From positions 1 to 64,000 of the forward strand of contig JAFQWA010000013.1 in assembly GCA_017407705.1 (NCBI GenBank): DNA of 64,000 bases, in the 5' to 3' direction. Shown here one piece after another: positions 34,149-44,048 of this stretch; the stretch's first letter is position 1; every line of letters starts with the position of its first letter. Source of the stretch: Clostridia bacterium (lineage in GTDB: Bacteria; Bacillota; Clostridia; Oscillospirales; Acutalibacteraceae). Made by a program: the position numbers and the translations under genes. The notes beneath the pieces are model-generated. The model was given only the letters and a program-made list of their open reading frames with translations, made no database searches and was not told where the DNA came from.

Positions 34149-34759
34149 ATCAGCCTCACAAGAGGATTTGTTTTACGCTCCACCGACAAAGTGGTAGCCT
34201 CACCGTGACCTGAGTACACGGTATAGTCGCCCTCTAAAGCGAACAATCGTCTGAACGACTCCAACATCTGCTGTAAATTACCTGAGGGAAAGTCAGTTCT
34301 GCCACAGCTGCCGCAAAACATTGTATCACCTGAGAAGATGATACCGTCGGTAATAAAGCAAACGGAACCGTCAGTATGACCGGGTGTCTGCATTATTTTA
34401 AACGCTGTATCGCCCACCAATATCTCATCACCGTCACAAACTATAACGTCTGCATCAACGGGCACAAATTCATCACTGTAAATGCCGATAGCATCGTAAA
34501 GACTGTCCCTACTGCTCTGCATACGTACAGCTTCAGCCTTTGTGCAAACTACTTTAGCGCCGCTCAAAGCCTTAAGACTTGCCGCCGCCATAATGTGATC
34601 GGCGTGAGCGTGGGTGATGAAGATGTAATCGGGCTTTAAAGAGAGTAACTGAGCACACTGGAAGGCAGGGTCCACCACCGCCATTTTACCCGTTTTATCA
34701 TCAGTATAGATGTAACAGTTGGTGGCAAGGGGTCCTAAAACCAAGGTTTTTACAGCCAT
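34145..34759 (-). CDS. MBL-fold metallohydrolase (glyoxalase II-like)
   Basis: 204 residues. Metal motif ITHAHADHIMAAASL (THxHxDH), PGHTDGSVCFI, FSGDTMFCGSCGR and YSGHGEATTL supply the remaining histidines and aspartate. Close to the hydroxyacylglutathione hydrolase-like proteins that sit next to relA in Clostridia; the true thioester or ester substrate is unknown. RBS AAAGGG. 12 nt after rsh, overlapping hemZ. Confidence 0.9.
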   Translation of the reverse strand: MAVKTLVLGPLATNCYIYTDDKTGKMAVVDPAFQCAQLLSLKPDYIFITHAHADHIMAAASLKALSGAKVVCTKAEAVRMQSSRDSLYDAIGIYSDEFVPVDADVIVCDGDEILVGDTAFKIMQTPGHTDGSVCFITDGIIFSGDTMFCGSCGRTDFPSGNLQQMLESFRRLFALEGDYTVYSGHGEATTLSVERKTNPLVRLI

Positions 34760-34771
34760 AATTTTCCCTTT

Positions 34772-36949
34772 CTACATTCCCGTACGCTCTACTGTATAAA
34801 CACCGTAGATCTTGGAAAGCTTTGCAATAATGGTGTTAAGATGCTCAAGATTTTCAATGCTGATGGTAATGGTTATCTCACAGTTACCGTCTTTTAACTC
34901 ACGGGCATTTACTGCGTGGATCTGCAATCGCATATTGGCAAGAGCCACTGTAACATCTACAAGCAGCTGATTACGGTCAAGAGCACTTATCTTAAGGGTG
35001 GATTTAAAGGTTTCCTTAGCCTTTCCAGTCCACAACACTCTTACCCAACGCTCAGGATCCTCACATTTTGTAATATCACGGGGAACGTTGGTGCAGTCAC
35101 GCTTATGCACCGAAACGCCGTGACCTCTTGTGATATATCCGATAATGGCATCACCGGGCAAGGGATTACAGCATTTTGACAGCTTGATAAGGCAGTTATC
35201 CATACCAACAACCGCAACACCCTCATTATTACGCTTATTGGGTGCGGCGATATAGTCGTTGATATCCACCTTGCTTTCTTTTCTGGATTGACGGTACTCG
35301 TCTTTAATTCGGGGCATCAAACGGGAAATAAGAATTCCGCCGTAGCCCACTGCAGCATAGAAATCGTCAACGGTAGCGCAGTGCTGACGTTCTGCTAAGG
35401 TTTGCATTATCTTATCAAATTCCTCATCGGTAGTATCAATAAGATTGCGCTTAAACTCACGCTCTATCTCAGCCTTGCCGGTTTCGATATTCTCGCTTCT
35501 GCGTTCCTTTTTAAACCAGGAACGTATCTTGTTTTTCGCCTCACCGGTTTTAACTATTTTCAGCCAATCACGGCTGGGGCCATGAGGCTGTGAGGTGGTC
35601 AAAATTTCAATGATCTCACCGGTTTTTATCTGATAATCAAAGGGCACTATCCTACCGTCTGCCTTAGCACCAATCATTTTGTTGCCGATAGCCGAGTGGA
35701 TAGCGTAAGCAAAGTCGATAACACAAGAGCCAACAGGCAGAGATATAACGTCGCCCTTGGGTGTTACCGCAAAAACGTCATCCTGAGCAAGGTCGGACTT
35801 AATGGTAGTGACCAGCTCCTCAACGTCATCACTTTCCTTCTGGTTGTCAAGCATATGACGTACCCAGGACAAACGCTCATCCATCTTGCTGTCGTTTTTG
35901 GATATTCCCTCTTTATATTTCCAATGAGCCGCAATACCGTATTCCGCAGTCTGGTGCATATCCCAGGTTCTTATCTGCACCTCAAAGGGTATTCCCTCAC
36001 GGCTGATAACGGTAGTATGCAGTGACTGATACATATTGGGCTTGGGAGTAGAGATATAGTCCTTGAACCTGCCGGGAATAGGACGGAACATATCGTGGAT
36101 AAAGCCTAATATGTTGTAGCAGTTAACTACTGTATCGGTAATAATTCTGACAGCATAAACGTCGTAGATCTCCTCAAAGGCTTTACCCTGCATATACATC
36201 TTACGGTAAATTCCGTGGATAGACTTAACACGTCCTTCAAGATGAATATCACTTACCGATGTACCAAGACGATTCTCAATTCGGTCAATTATAGTCTTGA
36301 TAAACGCCTGACGGTACTGCTGGCGGCTGGTTAATGCCTGTTCAATATCTGCATAAGCCACGGGGTCAAGGTACTGGATGGCCAAGTCCTCCAGCTCCTC
36401 TTTAATGGCTCTGATACCAAGTCGGTGAGCAATAGGAGCGTAGATCTCCAGGGTCTCACGGGATTTATCACGCTGTTTTTGCTCGTCCATAGCGTTTAAA
36501 GTACGCATATTATGCAGTCTGTCTGCCAATTTTATGATGATAACACGGATATCCTCGGCCATAGCAAGCAGCATTTTTCTGATGTTCTCTGCCTGAGCTT
36601 CTTCACGGCTGACGTAAGGGATCTTACCCAATTTTGTAACTGCATCTACCAAAGAAGCCACGTCTGTGCCGAAATTTCCCTTGATTTCATCTAAAGTGAC
36701 ATCGGTATCCTCCACCACGTCGTGAAGCAGTGCAGCCACAATGGTATCACTGTCCATACCCAAATCTGCAAGAATTATGGCACAGGCACAGGGGTGATTG
36801 AAAAACCGCTCACCTGATTTTCTCAGCTGACCTTTATGTGCCTTTTCTGCAAAATTATAGGCTGTTTTTATAAGCTCGATATTATATTTTTTGTTTTGTC
36901 CGGTTATGGCATCTAAAATATCGTCTAAATTATATTCTCTGTAAGGCAT
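34772..36949 (-). CDS. rsh: Bifunctional (p)ppGpp synthetase/hydrolase, Rsh
   Basis: Makes and degrades the stringent-response alarmones. 725 residues in the long-RelA order: HD hydrolase (RFFNHPCACA, LLHDVVEDTDV with H76-D77, ADRLHNMRT), synthetase (GRVKSIHGIYRKMYMQ, YDVYAVRIITDT, YQSLHTTV), TGS domain (VFAVTPKGDVISLPVGS), a Zn-finger/helical region (LSKCCNPLPGD, GHGVSVHKRDC) and a C-terminal ACT domain. All hydrolase residues appear intact, so it is bifunctional. ATG directly follows the recJ stop with AGGAG ahead. Confidence 0.96.
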   Translation of the reverse strand: MPYREYNLDDILDAITGQNKKYNIELIKTAYNFAEKAHKGQLRKSGERFFNHPCACAIILADLGMDSDTIVAALLHDVVEDTDVTLDEIKGNFGTDVASLVDAVTKLGKIPYVSREEAQAENIRKMLLAMAEDIRVIIIKLADRLHNMRTLNAMDEQKQRDKSRETLEIYAPIAHRLGIRAIKEELEDLAIQYLDPVAYADIEQALTSRQQYRQAFIKTIIDRIENRLGTSVSDIHLEGRVKSIHGIYRKMYMQGKAFEEIYDVYAVRIITDTVVNCYNILGFIHDMFRPIPGRFKDYISTPKPNMYQSLHTTVISREGIPFEVQIRTWDMHQTAEYGIAAHWKYKEGISKNDSKMDERLSWVRHMLDNQKESDDVEELVTTIKSDLAQDDVFAVTPKGDVISLPVGSCVIDFAYAIHSAIGNKMIGAKADGRIVPFDYQIKTGEIIEILTTSQPHGPSRDWLKIVKTGEAKNKIRSWFKKERRSENIETGKAEIEREFKRNLIDTTDEEFDKIMQTLAERQHCATVDDFYAAVGYGGILISRLMPRIKDEYRQSRKESKVDINDYIAAPNKRNNEGVAVVGMDNCLIKLSKCCNPLPGDAIIGYITRGHGVSVHKRDCTNVPRDITKCEDPERWVRVLWTGKAKETFKSTLKISALDRNQLLVDVTVALANMRLQIHAVNARELKDGNCEITITISIENLEHLNTIIAKLSKIYGVYTVERTGM

Positions 36950-38983
36950 TTACTCCTGCACCTCCCCATATTTTAACGTTCTGAGTATATGGGATGACTC
37001 TAAATCCACCTTTTTATCAGTGGGTATGTAATCTATCTGCAAGCCTGAGGATACGTTAAGCTGTATCAGCTGCAGTTCGCAAAGTATATCTAAAATTATA
37101 CGGGTTTTGGTGTAATTATCGGTGTTTAATCTTACACACATAGAGTCCTCATTCACAAATAAAGACTTGCAATTTCTTACCGCCTTATAAACCTCTGCTA
37201 TCTCATTTCTGTCAGGCACCGAGATGCTTGGCAAAGTACTGAAACGGCAGTAATTTTCGTAATCACGAACACCCTGCATCAGCTTATCGCTATCCACGTC
37301 CGATGAACGAATTTCCTTAATAATCACCGACAGATTTTCATTACCCTGATAAATATTTTTATCCAGCGTAACTGCCACGTCCACCCTATCGCCTTTAACA
37401 AAGCCCAAGTTCTCACAGGTGGATGAGAATTTCACCGCAGTAACACTTGCACCGTCACGGCAAAGGGTAATGCGCAGATGCTTGCCGTTACCAATAGAAT
37501 TTATCTGTGTAACAGTCATATTAAACAAGCCGTAAATCGGCAGTTCGTTGCCGTTACCAAAGGGTTTTAACTGCTCCTGAGCGTAAACGTTGGAAAGGGA
37601 CAGCCCCTTAGGATTTAATTTACAAGCTATATCCAACTCACAAAAAGGCAGCTGACCGTACGCCTGAATAGCGGCACCGCATATCTCATCGGCAAACTTT
37701 TGCAGGTCATCAGTGTTACAGGTTAGACCTGCGGCGGTTTCGTGACCACCGAATTTTACTGTATATTTTGATGCGGCGGCAATCAGCTCGTAAATCGATA
37801 CACCCTTATAGCTTCGGGCAGAGCCACTTGCCTCATCACCCTCCACAGAAAAAACTATGGAAGGTTTTAAGTATTTTTGTGTTAGCCTTGCGGCAACTAT
37901 GCCCACCACACCGTGGTGCCAGTTTTCACCCCACACCACCAACACAGGTGAACACAAATTTCGTGCATCACTTAGAAGCTGTTGCTCAGCCTCACTGAAA
38001 ATACGTGCTTCCTCTTGCTGACGCTGAACATTCAGGTCATTTAACTCTTGTGCCAACTCACAAGCGGTATCTGCATCATCACAAAGCAGTAGCTTTACCG
38101 CCTTATCGGGATTACCCATACGGCCTGCGGCATTTATACGGGGTGCAAGTCCGAAAGCTACTGTGGTGGATTCTATTTCCTTACCCGTTATGCCTGCGGC
38201 TTCACACAAGGCTTTAATACCCACACGGTGCCCTGTATTGATAAGACTGAGTCCACCCTTTACGATAGCTCGGTTATCTCCCACTAAGGGCATAACGTCT
38301 GCAATAGTGCCCAGCGTTACCAGGTCGCCATATTCCGATAGCATTTCCTCACAGCTGCTGTCGTTTAACGCACAAGCCAGCATAAACGCCACGCCCACAC
38401 CTGCATAATCCTTAAATTCGCTGATACAATCGGCTCTGTGGGGATCCACCACAGCCACTGCATCGGGTATGTTTTCAGGCGGCAGATGGTGGTCGGTTAC
38501 CACCACGTCTATACCGCACTTTTTAGCGTATTCAATTTCATCAAAAGCGGCAATTCCGTTATCCACAGTGATAATCAAGGAAACCTCTGCGGCTTTTAGC
38601 TCATCTATGGCATCACAGCTCATACCGTAACCTTCGTCACGCAAGGGCAAACGGTACTGCACCGCAGCACCCATTTTTTCAAGGCAGGTGTATATCAGTG
38701 TGGTGGCGGTAACACCGTCAGCATCGTAATCGCCGAATATGGCGATCTTTTCAAAGCTATCCACTGCCCTTTTTATACGCTCTACCGCCTTATCCATATC
38801 AGTAAAGGCAAAGGGGTCGGGCAGTATTATTTCATCAGATAAAAATTCCTCTATCTGGCAAGGGTCGGACACACCCTGTCTGCACATAAGCAGAGCAGTA
38901 AAAGCATCTATTCCACAGTCCTCAGCCAGTTCCAAAGCCAAAGCTTTATCCACCGGTTTTACATTCCATTTTTTGATGCTCAT
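36950..38983 (-). CDS. recJ: Single-stranded-DNA-specific exonuclease RecJ
   Basis: 5'-3' ssDNA exonuclease of recombination and repair. 677 residues. DHH domain with FGDYDADGVTATTLIY and VVTDHHLPPEN, NAAGRMGNPDKA, then DHHA1 with GGHETAAGLT (substrate-binding) and an OB-fold beginning near ELDIACKLNP. The C-terminal ~120 residues are the Firmicutes extension. First gene of an operon with rsh, the hydrolase and hemZ; the common clostridial apt gene between recJ and rsh is absent. Confidence 0.95.
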   Translation of the reverse strand: MSIKKWNVKPVDKALALELAEDCGIDAFTALLMCRQGVSDPCQIEEFLSDEIILPDPFAFTDMDKAVERIKRAVDSFEKIAIFGDYDADGVTATTLIYTCLEKMGAAVQYRLPLRDEGYGMSCDAIDELKAAEVSLIITVDNGIAAFDEIEYAKKCGIDVVVTDHHLPPENIPDAVAVVDPHRADCISEFKDYAGVGVAFMLACALNDSSCEEMLSEYGDLVTLGTIADVMPLVGDNRAIVKGGLSLINTGHRVGIKALCEAAGITGKEIESTTVAFGLAPRINAAGRMGNPDKAVKLLLCDDADTACELAQELNDLNVQRQQEEARIFSEAEQQLLSDARNLCSPVLVVWGENWHHGVVGIVAARLTQKYLKPSIVFSVEGDEASGSARSYKGVSIYELIAAASKYTVKFGGHETAAGLTCNTDDLQKFADEICGAAIQAYGQLPFCELDIACKLNPKGLSLSNVYAQEQLKPFGNGNELPIYGLFNMTVTQINSIGNGKHLRITLCRDGASVTAVKFSSTCENLGFVKGDRVDVAVTLDKNIYQGNENLSVIIKEIRSSDVDSDKLMQGVRDYENYCRFSTLPSISVPDRNEIAEVYKAVRNCKSLFVNEDSMCVRLNTDNYTKTRIILDILCELQLIQLNVSSGLQIDYIPTDKKVDLESSHILRTLKYGEVQE

Positions 38984-39018
38984 ACTCCCACCCTCTTTCC
39001 GCTTGATAATAATATATT

Positions 39019-39047
39019 ATTTTACCACTAAATCCCCTATTTATCAA
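39019..39047 (-). promoter_or_regulatory. Promoter of the recJ-rsh operon
   Basis: Minus strand: TTGATA (39047-39042), 17-nt spacer, TAAAAT (39024-39019), preceded by AGTGG. Confidence 0.6.
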
Positions 39048-39067
39048 GGTTTTTAACAGCAAAAAAT

Positions 39068-39101
39068 AAAAAGGGATGATGACGAGCACCATCCCTTTTT
39101 T
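39068..39101 (-). terminator. Terminator of the small membrane protein gene
   Basis: AAAAAGGGAT (39068-39077) and ATCCCTTTTT (39091-39100), 10-bp stem with partial inner pairing of the 13-nt loop. T-runs on both strands. Confidence 0.8.
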
Positions 39102-39108
39102 GTTTTAA

Positions 39109-39465
39109 TTAAATAAGCGGTCTTAAAGTATCTAATACAAAGATCATTGCAAGTACTAAAGTAAACAAACCGCAGATGATCAGGTACATTGTTCTACCGC
39201 CGGTCTTGTTAAGCTTAGAACCGGTAAAGCCCATAAGAATACAAGCAACTATAAGGGTAATAAATATAATGCAAACCTTTATGTTGATAGCGGAAAAAGG
39301 TAAAAATGATGTTAAAAATCCGGTTATGTATTTCATACAGATCTGCATAACGGGGAGCAACAGCAACGGCAATATACCGTAAGCATAGGTTTTCTTTCCT
39401 GCACGCAGGAATATGAACGCCATGGCAAAGATTATGGCAATAATAGCAAAGCTTTCAACTATCAC
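39109..39465 (-). CDS. Small integral membrane protein, unknown function
   Basis: 118 residues, four hydrophobic segments at about 3-20, 27-47, 60-80 and 90-115 (IVESFAIIAIIFAMAFIFL, GILPLLLLPVMQICMKYI, VCIIFITLIVACILMGF, IICGLFTLVLAMIFVL), joined by short basic loops. GTG start with GGTGG 10 nt ahead. No family recognised and no residue pattern that would suggest a transporter. Lies between recJ and ldh with its own terminator. Confidence 0.7.
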   Translation of the reverse strand: MIVESFAIIAIIFAMAFIFLRAGKKTYAYGILPLLLLPVMQICMKYITGFLTSFLPFSAINIKVCIIFITLIVACILMGFTGSKLNKTGGRTMYLIICGLFTLVLAMIFVLDTLRPLI

Positions 39466-39511
39466 TGTACAAGCACCACCTAATAAAATAATTTATACTA
39501 TTTGCTTAAAA

Positions 39512-40468
39512 CTAAATATCCAAAGAGTCGATAACACTTCTCAAAGCATTAGCACTCTTATGAAGCTGCTGTAACTCCTCATCAGTAAGAGGCGGAGTAA
39601 TATAACGCTCAATACCGCGAGCACCTACAACAGCGGGTAAGCTCAAGGCAACGTCCGGCAGACCGTATCTTCCGTTAGTAAGAGTAGAAACCGTGAGAAT
39701 AGAATCAGAGTCACGGATAACCGACTCACAAATTCGTCTTACAGTCATGGCAATAGCGTAGTAAGTAGCACCCTTTAAGCTGATAACCTTAGCACCTGCA
39801 GTTCTTACATCCTCACCAATATCGTAAAGCTCTTTTTTACCGCAATGGTTATGATTTTCGCAAATATTAGTGCAATACTGAGTCATTTCCATACCTGCAA
39901 TGGTAGTCAGTGACCAGGGAATCATAGCGGTATCGCCGTGCTCACCGAAAACGTAAGCGTGAACGTTTTGTGCAGGAATTCCAACGTGCTCAGCCAGTCT
40001 TGATCTCAAACGTGCGGAATCCAGCAAGGTGCCCGATCCGATAATCTGTGATTCGGGAATTCCCGAGGATTTGATAATAGCATAGGTAAGAATATCAACA
40101 GGATTACTTACAACCACATAAATAGCATCCGGAGCGTATTTGGCTATCTGGGGCATAACAGCTTTTATTATGTTGATATTGGACTGAGCCAGATCAAGTC
40201 TTGTCTGACCGGGCTTTCTTGCCATACCTACAGTAACAACAACCATATCAGCATCCTGACAGTCGCAGTACTCACCTGCATAAAGGTTAACGGGAGAGGT
40301 GAAAACAGTGCCCTGGATAATATCCATGGCCTCACCCACTGCCTTTTCCTTATTTATATCTACTAAAACTATCTCGTTTGCAGTACCGTCCAAAGCCAGA
40401 GTGTAGGCAATAGTTGCACCTACATTACCTGCGCCCAGAACGCAGATCTTCTTACCTTTTTTAACCAT
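39512..40468 (-). CDS. ldh: L-lactate dehydrogenase
   Basis: Reduces pyruvate to L-lactate with NADH. 318 residues: GAGNVGATIAYTL (NAD loop, 12-24), D37 after the second strand (NADH specificity), substrate arginine in KPGQTRLDLAQ (R90), D150/R153 in LLDSARLRSRL and catalytic H177 in GEHGDTAM. Q87 of the KPGQTR loop favours lactate over malate dehydrogenase. RBS GAGG. Promoter overlapped by a probable Rex operator. Confidence 0.95.
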   Translation of the reverse strand: MVKKGKKICVLGAGNVGATIAYTLALDGTANEIVLVDINKEKAVGEAMDIIQGTVFTSPVNLYAGEYCDCQDADMVVVTVGMARKPGQTRLDLAQSNINIIKAVMPQIAKYAPDAIYVVVSNPVDILTYAIIKSSGIPESQIIGSGTLLDSARLRSRLAEHVGIPAQNVHAYVFGEHGDTAMIPWSLTTIAGMEMTQYCTNICENHNHCGKKELYDIGEDVRTAGAKVISLKGATYYAIAMTVRRICESVIRDSDSILTVSTLTNGRYGLPDVALSLPAVVGARGIERYITPPLTDEELQQLHKSANALRSVIDSLDI

Positions 40469-40566
40469 TAAAATACCTCTTTTTAAAAAACCTTTGTTTT
40501 TTTACATCATTTAATTATTGACTGAGAAACATGAAGGCACAATTCCAGATACCCCCATATTAAAGA

Positions 40567-40585
40567 CTGTTAATATTGTAACATA
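40567..40585 (-). promoter_or_regulatory. ldh extended -10 promoter overlapped by a Rex-like operator
   Basis: The plus-strand sequence 40567-40584 (CTGTTAATATTGTAACAT) matches 11 of the 14 fixed positions of the clostridial Rex consensus TTGTTAA-N4-TTAACAA. On the minus strand it contains TATG-T-TACAAT, an extended -10 box (TACAAT at 40580-40575); the -35 is poor. Rex represses fermentation genes until NADH rises, so the site would link ldh to redox state. Confidence 0.6.
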
Positions 40586-40699
40586 CTTTTTTATAAAATA
40601 AAAGCATTTTATTGCAAATATTTATTTTTCTTTAAATTGCATTAAACTTGTGCTGTAAGTCTAAAATAAATTGACAAATACACCAAGGAGGGTCTAAGG

Positions 40700-41470
40700 G
40701 TGAATATCATTAAAACTGCCAACACAGTGCTGAAAAAACAAAGGCTGACAGCGGCGCTGAGCTGTACTATCCCACTGTGCCTTACGCCAATATGCGTTAT
40801 AGCGGAATATCTTATTTTGATCTACCTGTTCCCTGCTGCAAACGCTTATGTAAAGCTTGCAATAACGGGAGTCATACTACTTCTCAACCTGCTGATACTA
40901 CGCCCCGTAAGTTTAGGTAAAAAGAACTGGTTTTTGAAATTATACACTAAAGCCGACGGCAGTGTGCTGAATATATTTCACTTTTACGAAAGCTTTGGTT
41001 TGTTTTGCTCAGCGGCAGCTTTGTGGTTGTTAAAGCGGGTGTATATAGCAGCAATTTGCCTGATAGTTTTTGTGCCCTCAATCATAATGTTCAGATACTT
41101 TTCATCCCTGGCTCTGCCTTACGGTGTATTCCTCTCAATACTGACTTTTATCACAGGTTTTCTGCTCGTTCTAAAAAGCTTAACATCACTGTTTTTGTGC
41201 GATTATCTGCTTATTTCAGAATGCCAAAATCCCTTCAAAGCATTTTATTTCTCACTTGTAAAAATGCGACGTCACCGTACTGAGCTTATAATGCTTATTT
41301 TAAAATTTTGGTGGAGAATATTCTCTTGTATTTTTATATTTCCTTTATTTCATACAGTACCCTTATTCTGTCAGTCTATGGCTGTGTTTGCAGACAAGAT
41401 AATAACTTCAGCTTCCGACCAAAAATCTTCCGTTCCCCCAAAATTCTTACATTATCAAAAAAATTTGTAA
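40700..41470 (+). CDS. Polytopic membrane protein, distant DUF975-like
   Basis: 256 residues with five or six hydrophobic segments (about 18-45, 52-70, 95-130, 138-165, 205-230). GTG start behind AAGGAGGG. The C-terminal part, LLISECQNPFKAFYFSLVKM then a WWRIFSCIFIFPLF helix, resembles the DUF975 pattern in which a short amphipathic segment precedes a membrane helix, but the similarity is loose. Function unknown. Ends 60 nt before the mreB promoter and start; no terminator seen between them. Confidence 0.65.
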   Translation: MNIIKTANTVLKKQRLTAALSCTIPLCLTPICVIAEYLILIYLFPAANAYVKLAITGVILLLNLLILRPVSLGKKNWFLKLYTKADGSVLNIFHFYESFGLFCSAAALWLLKRVYIAAICLIVFVPSIIMFRYFSSLALPYGVFLSILTFITGFLLVLKSLTSLFLCDYLLISECQNPFKAFYFSLVKMRRHRTELIMLILKFWWRIFSCIFIFPLFHTVPLFCQSMAVFADKIITSASDQKSSVPPKFLHYQKNL

Positions 41471-41487
41471 AATATTAAAATTTATGG

Positions 41488-41516
41488 TTGTTTATATAAC
41501 AGTTTAAGGTTATAAT
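41488..41516 (+). promoter_or_regulatory. Promoter of the mreBCD-pbp2 operon
   Basis: TTGTTT (41488-41493), 17-nt spacer, perfect TATAAT (41511-41516). Confidence 0.62.
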
Positions 41517-41556
41517 ATATTTAATTATATATATGTTTTACAGGAGTGTAGTTAAA

Positions 41557-42582
41557 GTGCAATTTTTAAGCAGAGATATTGGTGTTGATCTTGGCACAGC
41601 AAACACTATTGTTTGTATAAAATCAAAAGGTATTATTATGCGTGAGCCGTCGGTTGTGGCGGTGGATATTAAAAACGTAGCAGTTAGAGCTGTTGGTAGC
41701 GAGGCACGTGATATGATCGGTAGAACTCCCGGTTCTATCGTGGCTGTACGTCCTCTTAAGGACGGCGTTATTGCTGACTTCGACGTTACTGCAGCTATGT
41801 TGAAAAAATATATCAAATCCGCTATGAAAGGCTCATTTGTTTCCAGAGCAAGAGTTCTTATCTGCATACCCTCAGGTGTTACTGAGGTTGAAAGCCGTGC
41901 AGTTAACGATGCTGTAAGACAAGCAGGTGCACGTACTGTGGACCTTATCGAGGAGCCTATGGCAGCAGCACTGGGCGCCGATCTCCCGGTTTTCGAATCG
42001 GTGGGTAATATGGTGGTTGACATCGGCGGCGGTACCAGTGAGGTTGCTGTTATTTCTTTGGGTGACATCGTTACCGCTCAGTCTGTAAGAACTGCCGGCG
42101 ATGATATGGACGAGGCTATTATTTCATACATTCGTCGTAAACATAATCTGCTTATCGGTGAGCGTACCGCTGAGCAGATCAAGATCGAGATCGGTTCTGC
42201 TTGGGAGTTTGAGGGTGAGGAAAACCTGTTTATGGAAATTAAAGGCAGAAACTTGGTTGACGGTCTGCCCAAAAACATTACCATTACAGCCGCTGAGGTT
42301 AGAGAGGCTTTATCAGAGCCTTTGGCACAGATCACCGAGGCTATCCGTGCTACCTTGGAGAAAACTCCCCCTGAGCTTGCGGCAGATATTATTGACCGTG
42401 GAATCACCCTAACCGGCGGCGGTGCTCTGCTTCGTGGAATAGACACACTTATTGCCAACAGAACCGCTATGCCCGTAGCTATTGCAGAGGAACCTGCTGA
42501 CTGTGTGGCAAAGGGTATTCATAAGCGTTTGGAAATGGATCTTCCCTTCGACACTTATCAGCGCCGTGCTAAATACTATTAA
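41557..42582 (+). CDS. mreB: Rod shape-determining protein MreB
   Basis: Bacterial actin that organises lateral wall synthesis under the membrane. 341 residues from GTG at 41557, preceded by CAGGAGTG; the upstream ATG lacks an RBS. Nucleotide-site motifs: [11 protein letters not shown] (phosphate 1), [25 protein letters not shown] (phosphate 2), [12 protein letters not shown] (adenosine). Heads mreB-mreC-mreD-pbp2. Confidence 0.96.
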   Translation: MQFLSRDIGVDLGTANTIVCIKSKGIIMREPSVVAVDIKNVAVRAVGSEARDMIGRTPGSIVAVRPLKDGVIADFDVTAAMLKKYIKSAMKGSFVSRARVLICIPSGVTEVESRAVNDAVRQAGARTVDLIEEPMAAALGADLPVFESVGNMVVDIGGGTSEVAVISLGDIVTAQSVRTAGDDMDEAIISYIRRKHNLLIGERTAEQIKIEIGSAWEFEGEENLFMEIKGRNLVDGLPKNITITAAEVREALSEPLAQITEAIRATLEKTPPELAADIIDRGITLTGGGALLRGIDTLIANRTAMPVAIAEEPADCVAKGIHKRLEMDLPFDTYQRRAKYY

Positions 42583-42596
42583 GGATGTGACATAAA

Positions 42597-43448
42597 GTGC
42601 GATTTTTCTTCCGTAGCAGAAGATTTAAAATTATACTTGCTATAGTACTTGCGTCGGCTTTATCCTTTGGTATTTTCGGAATAGCCACAGGGCTTTCCGC
42701 TCCGCAAAGCAACATTATGGGTGCTGTATTAAAGCCCATACAGCAAGGCTGTGCAAATATTTCCAACTGGTTTGACTCGGTGTTTGTTAACTTTGAAAGT
42801 AACCAAAAATTGAGTCAGGAAAATCAGGAGCTTAAAAAGCAGCTGGCTGATAAAAACTATCAGCTGGTGGAATACGAAGATGTTGTTCGTCAGAACAAAT
42901 TTTACAAGGATTTTCTTGAAATAAAAGAAAACAACCCCTCATACAAATTTTCTCCGGCAATGGTAATTGCCAGAGACACCACCGATCCCTACGGCACTTT
43001 TACTATCAACAAAGGCATACTTGACGGTGTGTCGGTTTACGATCCCGTAATTACTGCTGACGGACTGGTTGGGTACATAAGTGATGCCTACTCTAATCAA
43101 AGCGTAGTTATGACCGTTCTCAATCCGTCTATCAACATCACTGCACTGGATAACCGCACAAGAGATAGCGGTAATATTACAGGTGATGCAGATCTTGCCG
43201 TTAAGGGTATGTGCAAAATGACTTACCTGGCAAAGTCCAGTTCGCTGGCTGCAGGAGATTTTATTATTTCCTCAGGTGCAGGTGGAGTGTTCCCTGCAGG
43301 TCAGATAATAGGTACTGTAAAAGAGGTTAAAACCTCTGCAAACGCTACCGATTACTACGCTGTTGTACAGCCGTCTGTGGATGTTTTTGATATAGCAGAC
43401 GTAATGGTAGTAACCTCTTTTGAGGGAAAAAGTTCTATCTCTAAGTAA
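42597..43448 (+). CDS. mreC: Rod shape-determining protein MreC
   Basis: 283-residue bitopic elongasome scaffold. One membrane span at about 10-30 (FKIILAIVLASALSFGIF), a coiled coil at about 65-105 (NQKLSQENQELKKQLADKN), then the periplasm-side double beta-barrel domain (PAMVIARDTTDPYGTF, GLVGYISDAYSNQSVV, SSGAGGVFPAGQIIG). GTG start 14 nt after mreB with AAGGATG. Confidence 0.94.
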   Translation: MRFFFRSRRFKIILAIVLASALSFGIFGIATGLSAPQSNIMGAVLKPIQQGCANISNWFDSVFVNFESNQKLSQENQELKKQLADKNYQLVEYEDVVRQNKFYKDFLEIKENNPSYKFSPAMVIARDTTDPYGTFTINKGILDGVSVYDPVITADGLVGYISDAYSNQSVVMTVLNPSINITALDNRTRDSGNITGDADLAVKGMCKMTYLAKSSSLAAGDFIISSGAGGVFPAGQIIGTVKEVKTSANATDYYAVVQPSVDVFDIADVMVVTSFEGKSSISK

Positions 43449-43470
43449 ATTTTAAAAAGGAGCAAACCAA

Positions 43471-44046
43471 ATGACAACTCAGCACAAACATAAGTATCTG
43501 CGTTTTATCGGATACAGTCTGCTCCTGCTTGTTTGTTTTATAGTTCAAACAGTTCCGTTTATGATAAAAATCGGTAACGCTTACCCTAATCCTATGCTGA
43601 TCTTAACTATCATCATCGCTATGTATGAGGGTGATAAGATCGGAACGGGATTTGGTCTGGCAAGCGGCATTTTAATGGACCTTGTGTCGGTAAACGGCTC
43701 AGGATTTCACGCTATAACATATATGCTCACAGGTCTTGCCTGCGGTCTTTTAGTAGAGATATTAGTGCAGAACAATATAATATCCGCTTTTGTTTTAGGC
43801 ATTGCCACTCTTGGCGTGAACTCGGTTTTGGAATGGCTGTTTAAGTCTTTGTTTTCCGGTTTATCCATAAACTTATATTTTTCTGTGTATTTCCCGTCGG
43901 CAATATACAGTCTGGCGATTTTGATTCCCGCCTACCTTCTGTTCTCAAAAATATTCGGGTTTAAAATCCGATACAAACCTCCGTCAGGTCTGCCCTGGGG
44001 CAAACTTAGTCATAAATCTGTCGGCGTAAGAAAAAGGGATTACTAA
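43471..44046 (+). CDS. mreD: Rod shape-determining protein MreD
   Basis: 191 residues, six hydrophobic segments; GYSLLLLVCFIVQTVPFM at the N terminus and GFGLASGILMDLVSVNGSGFHA in the middle are the family's marks. Links MreC to the wall synthases. RBS AAAGGAG. Basic C-terminal tail (HKSVGVRKRDY). Confidence 0.9.
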   Translation: MTTQHKHKYLRFIGYSLLLLVCFIVQTVPFMIKIGNAYPNPMLILTIIIAMYEGDKIGTGFGLASGILMDLVSVNGSGFHAITYMLTGLACGLLVEILVQNNIISAFVLGIATLGVNSVLEWLFKSLFSGLSINLYFSVYFPSAIYSLAILIPAYLLFSKIFGFKIRYKPPSGLPWGKLSHKSVGVRKRDY

Positions 44047-44048
44047 AA

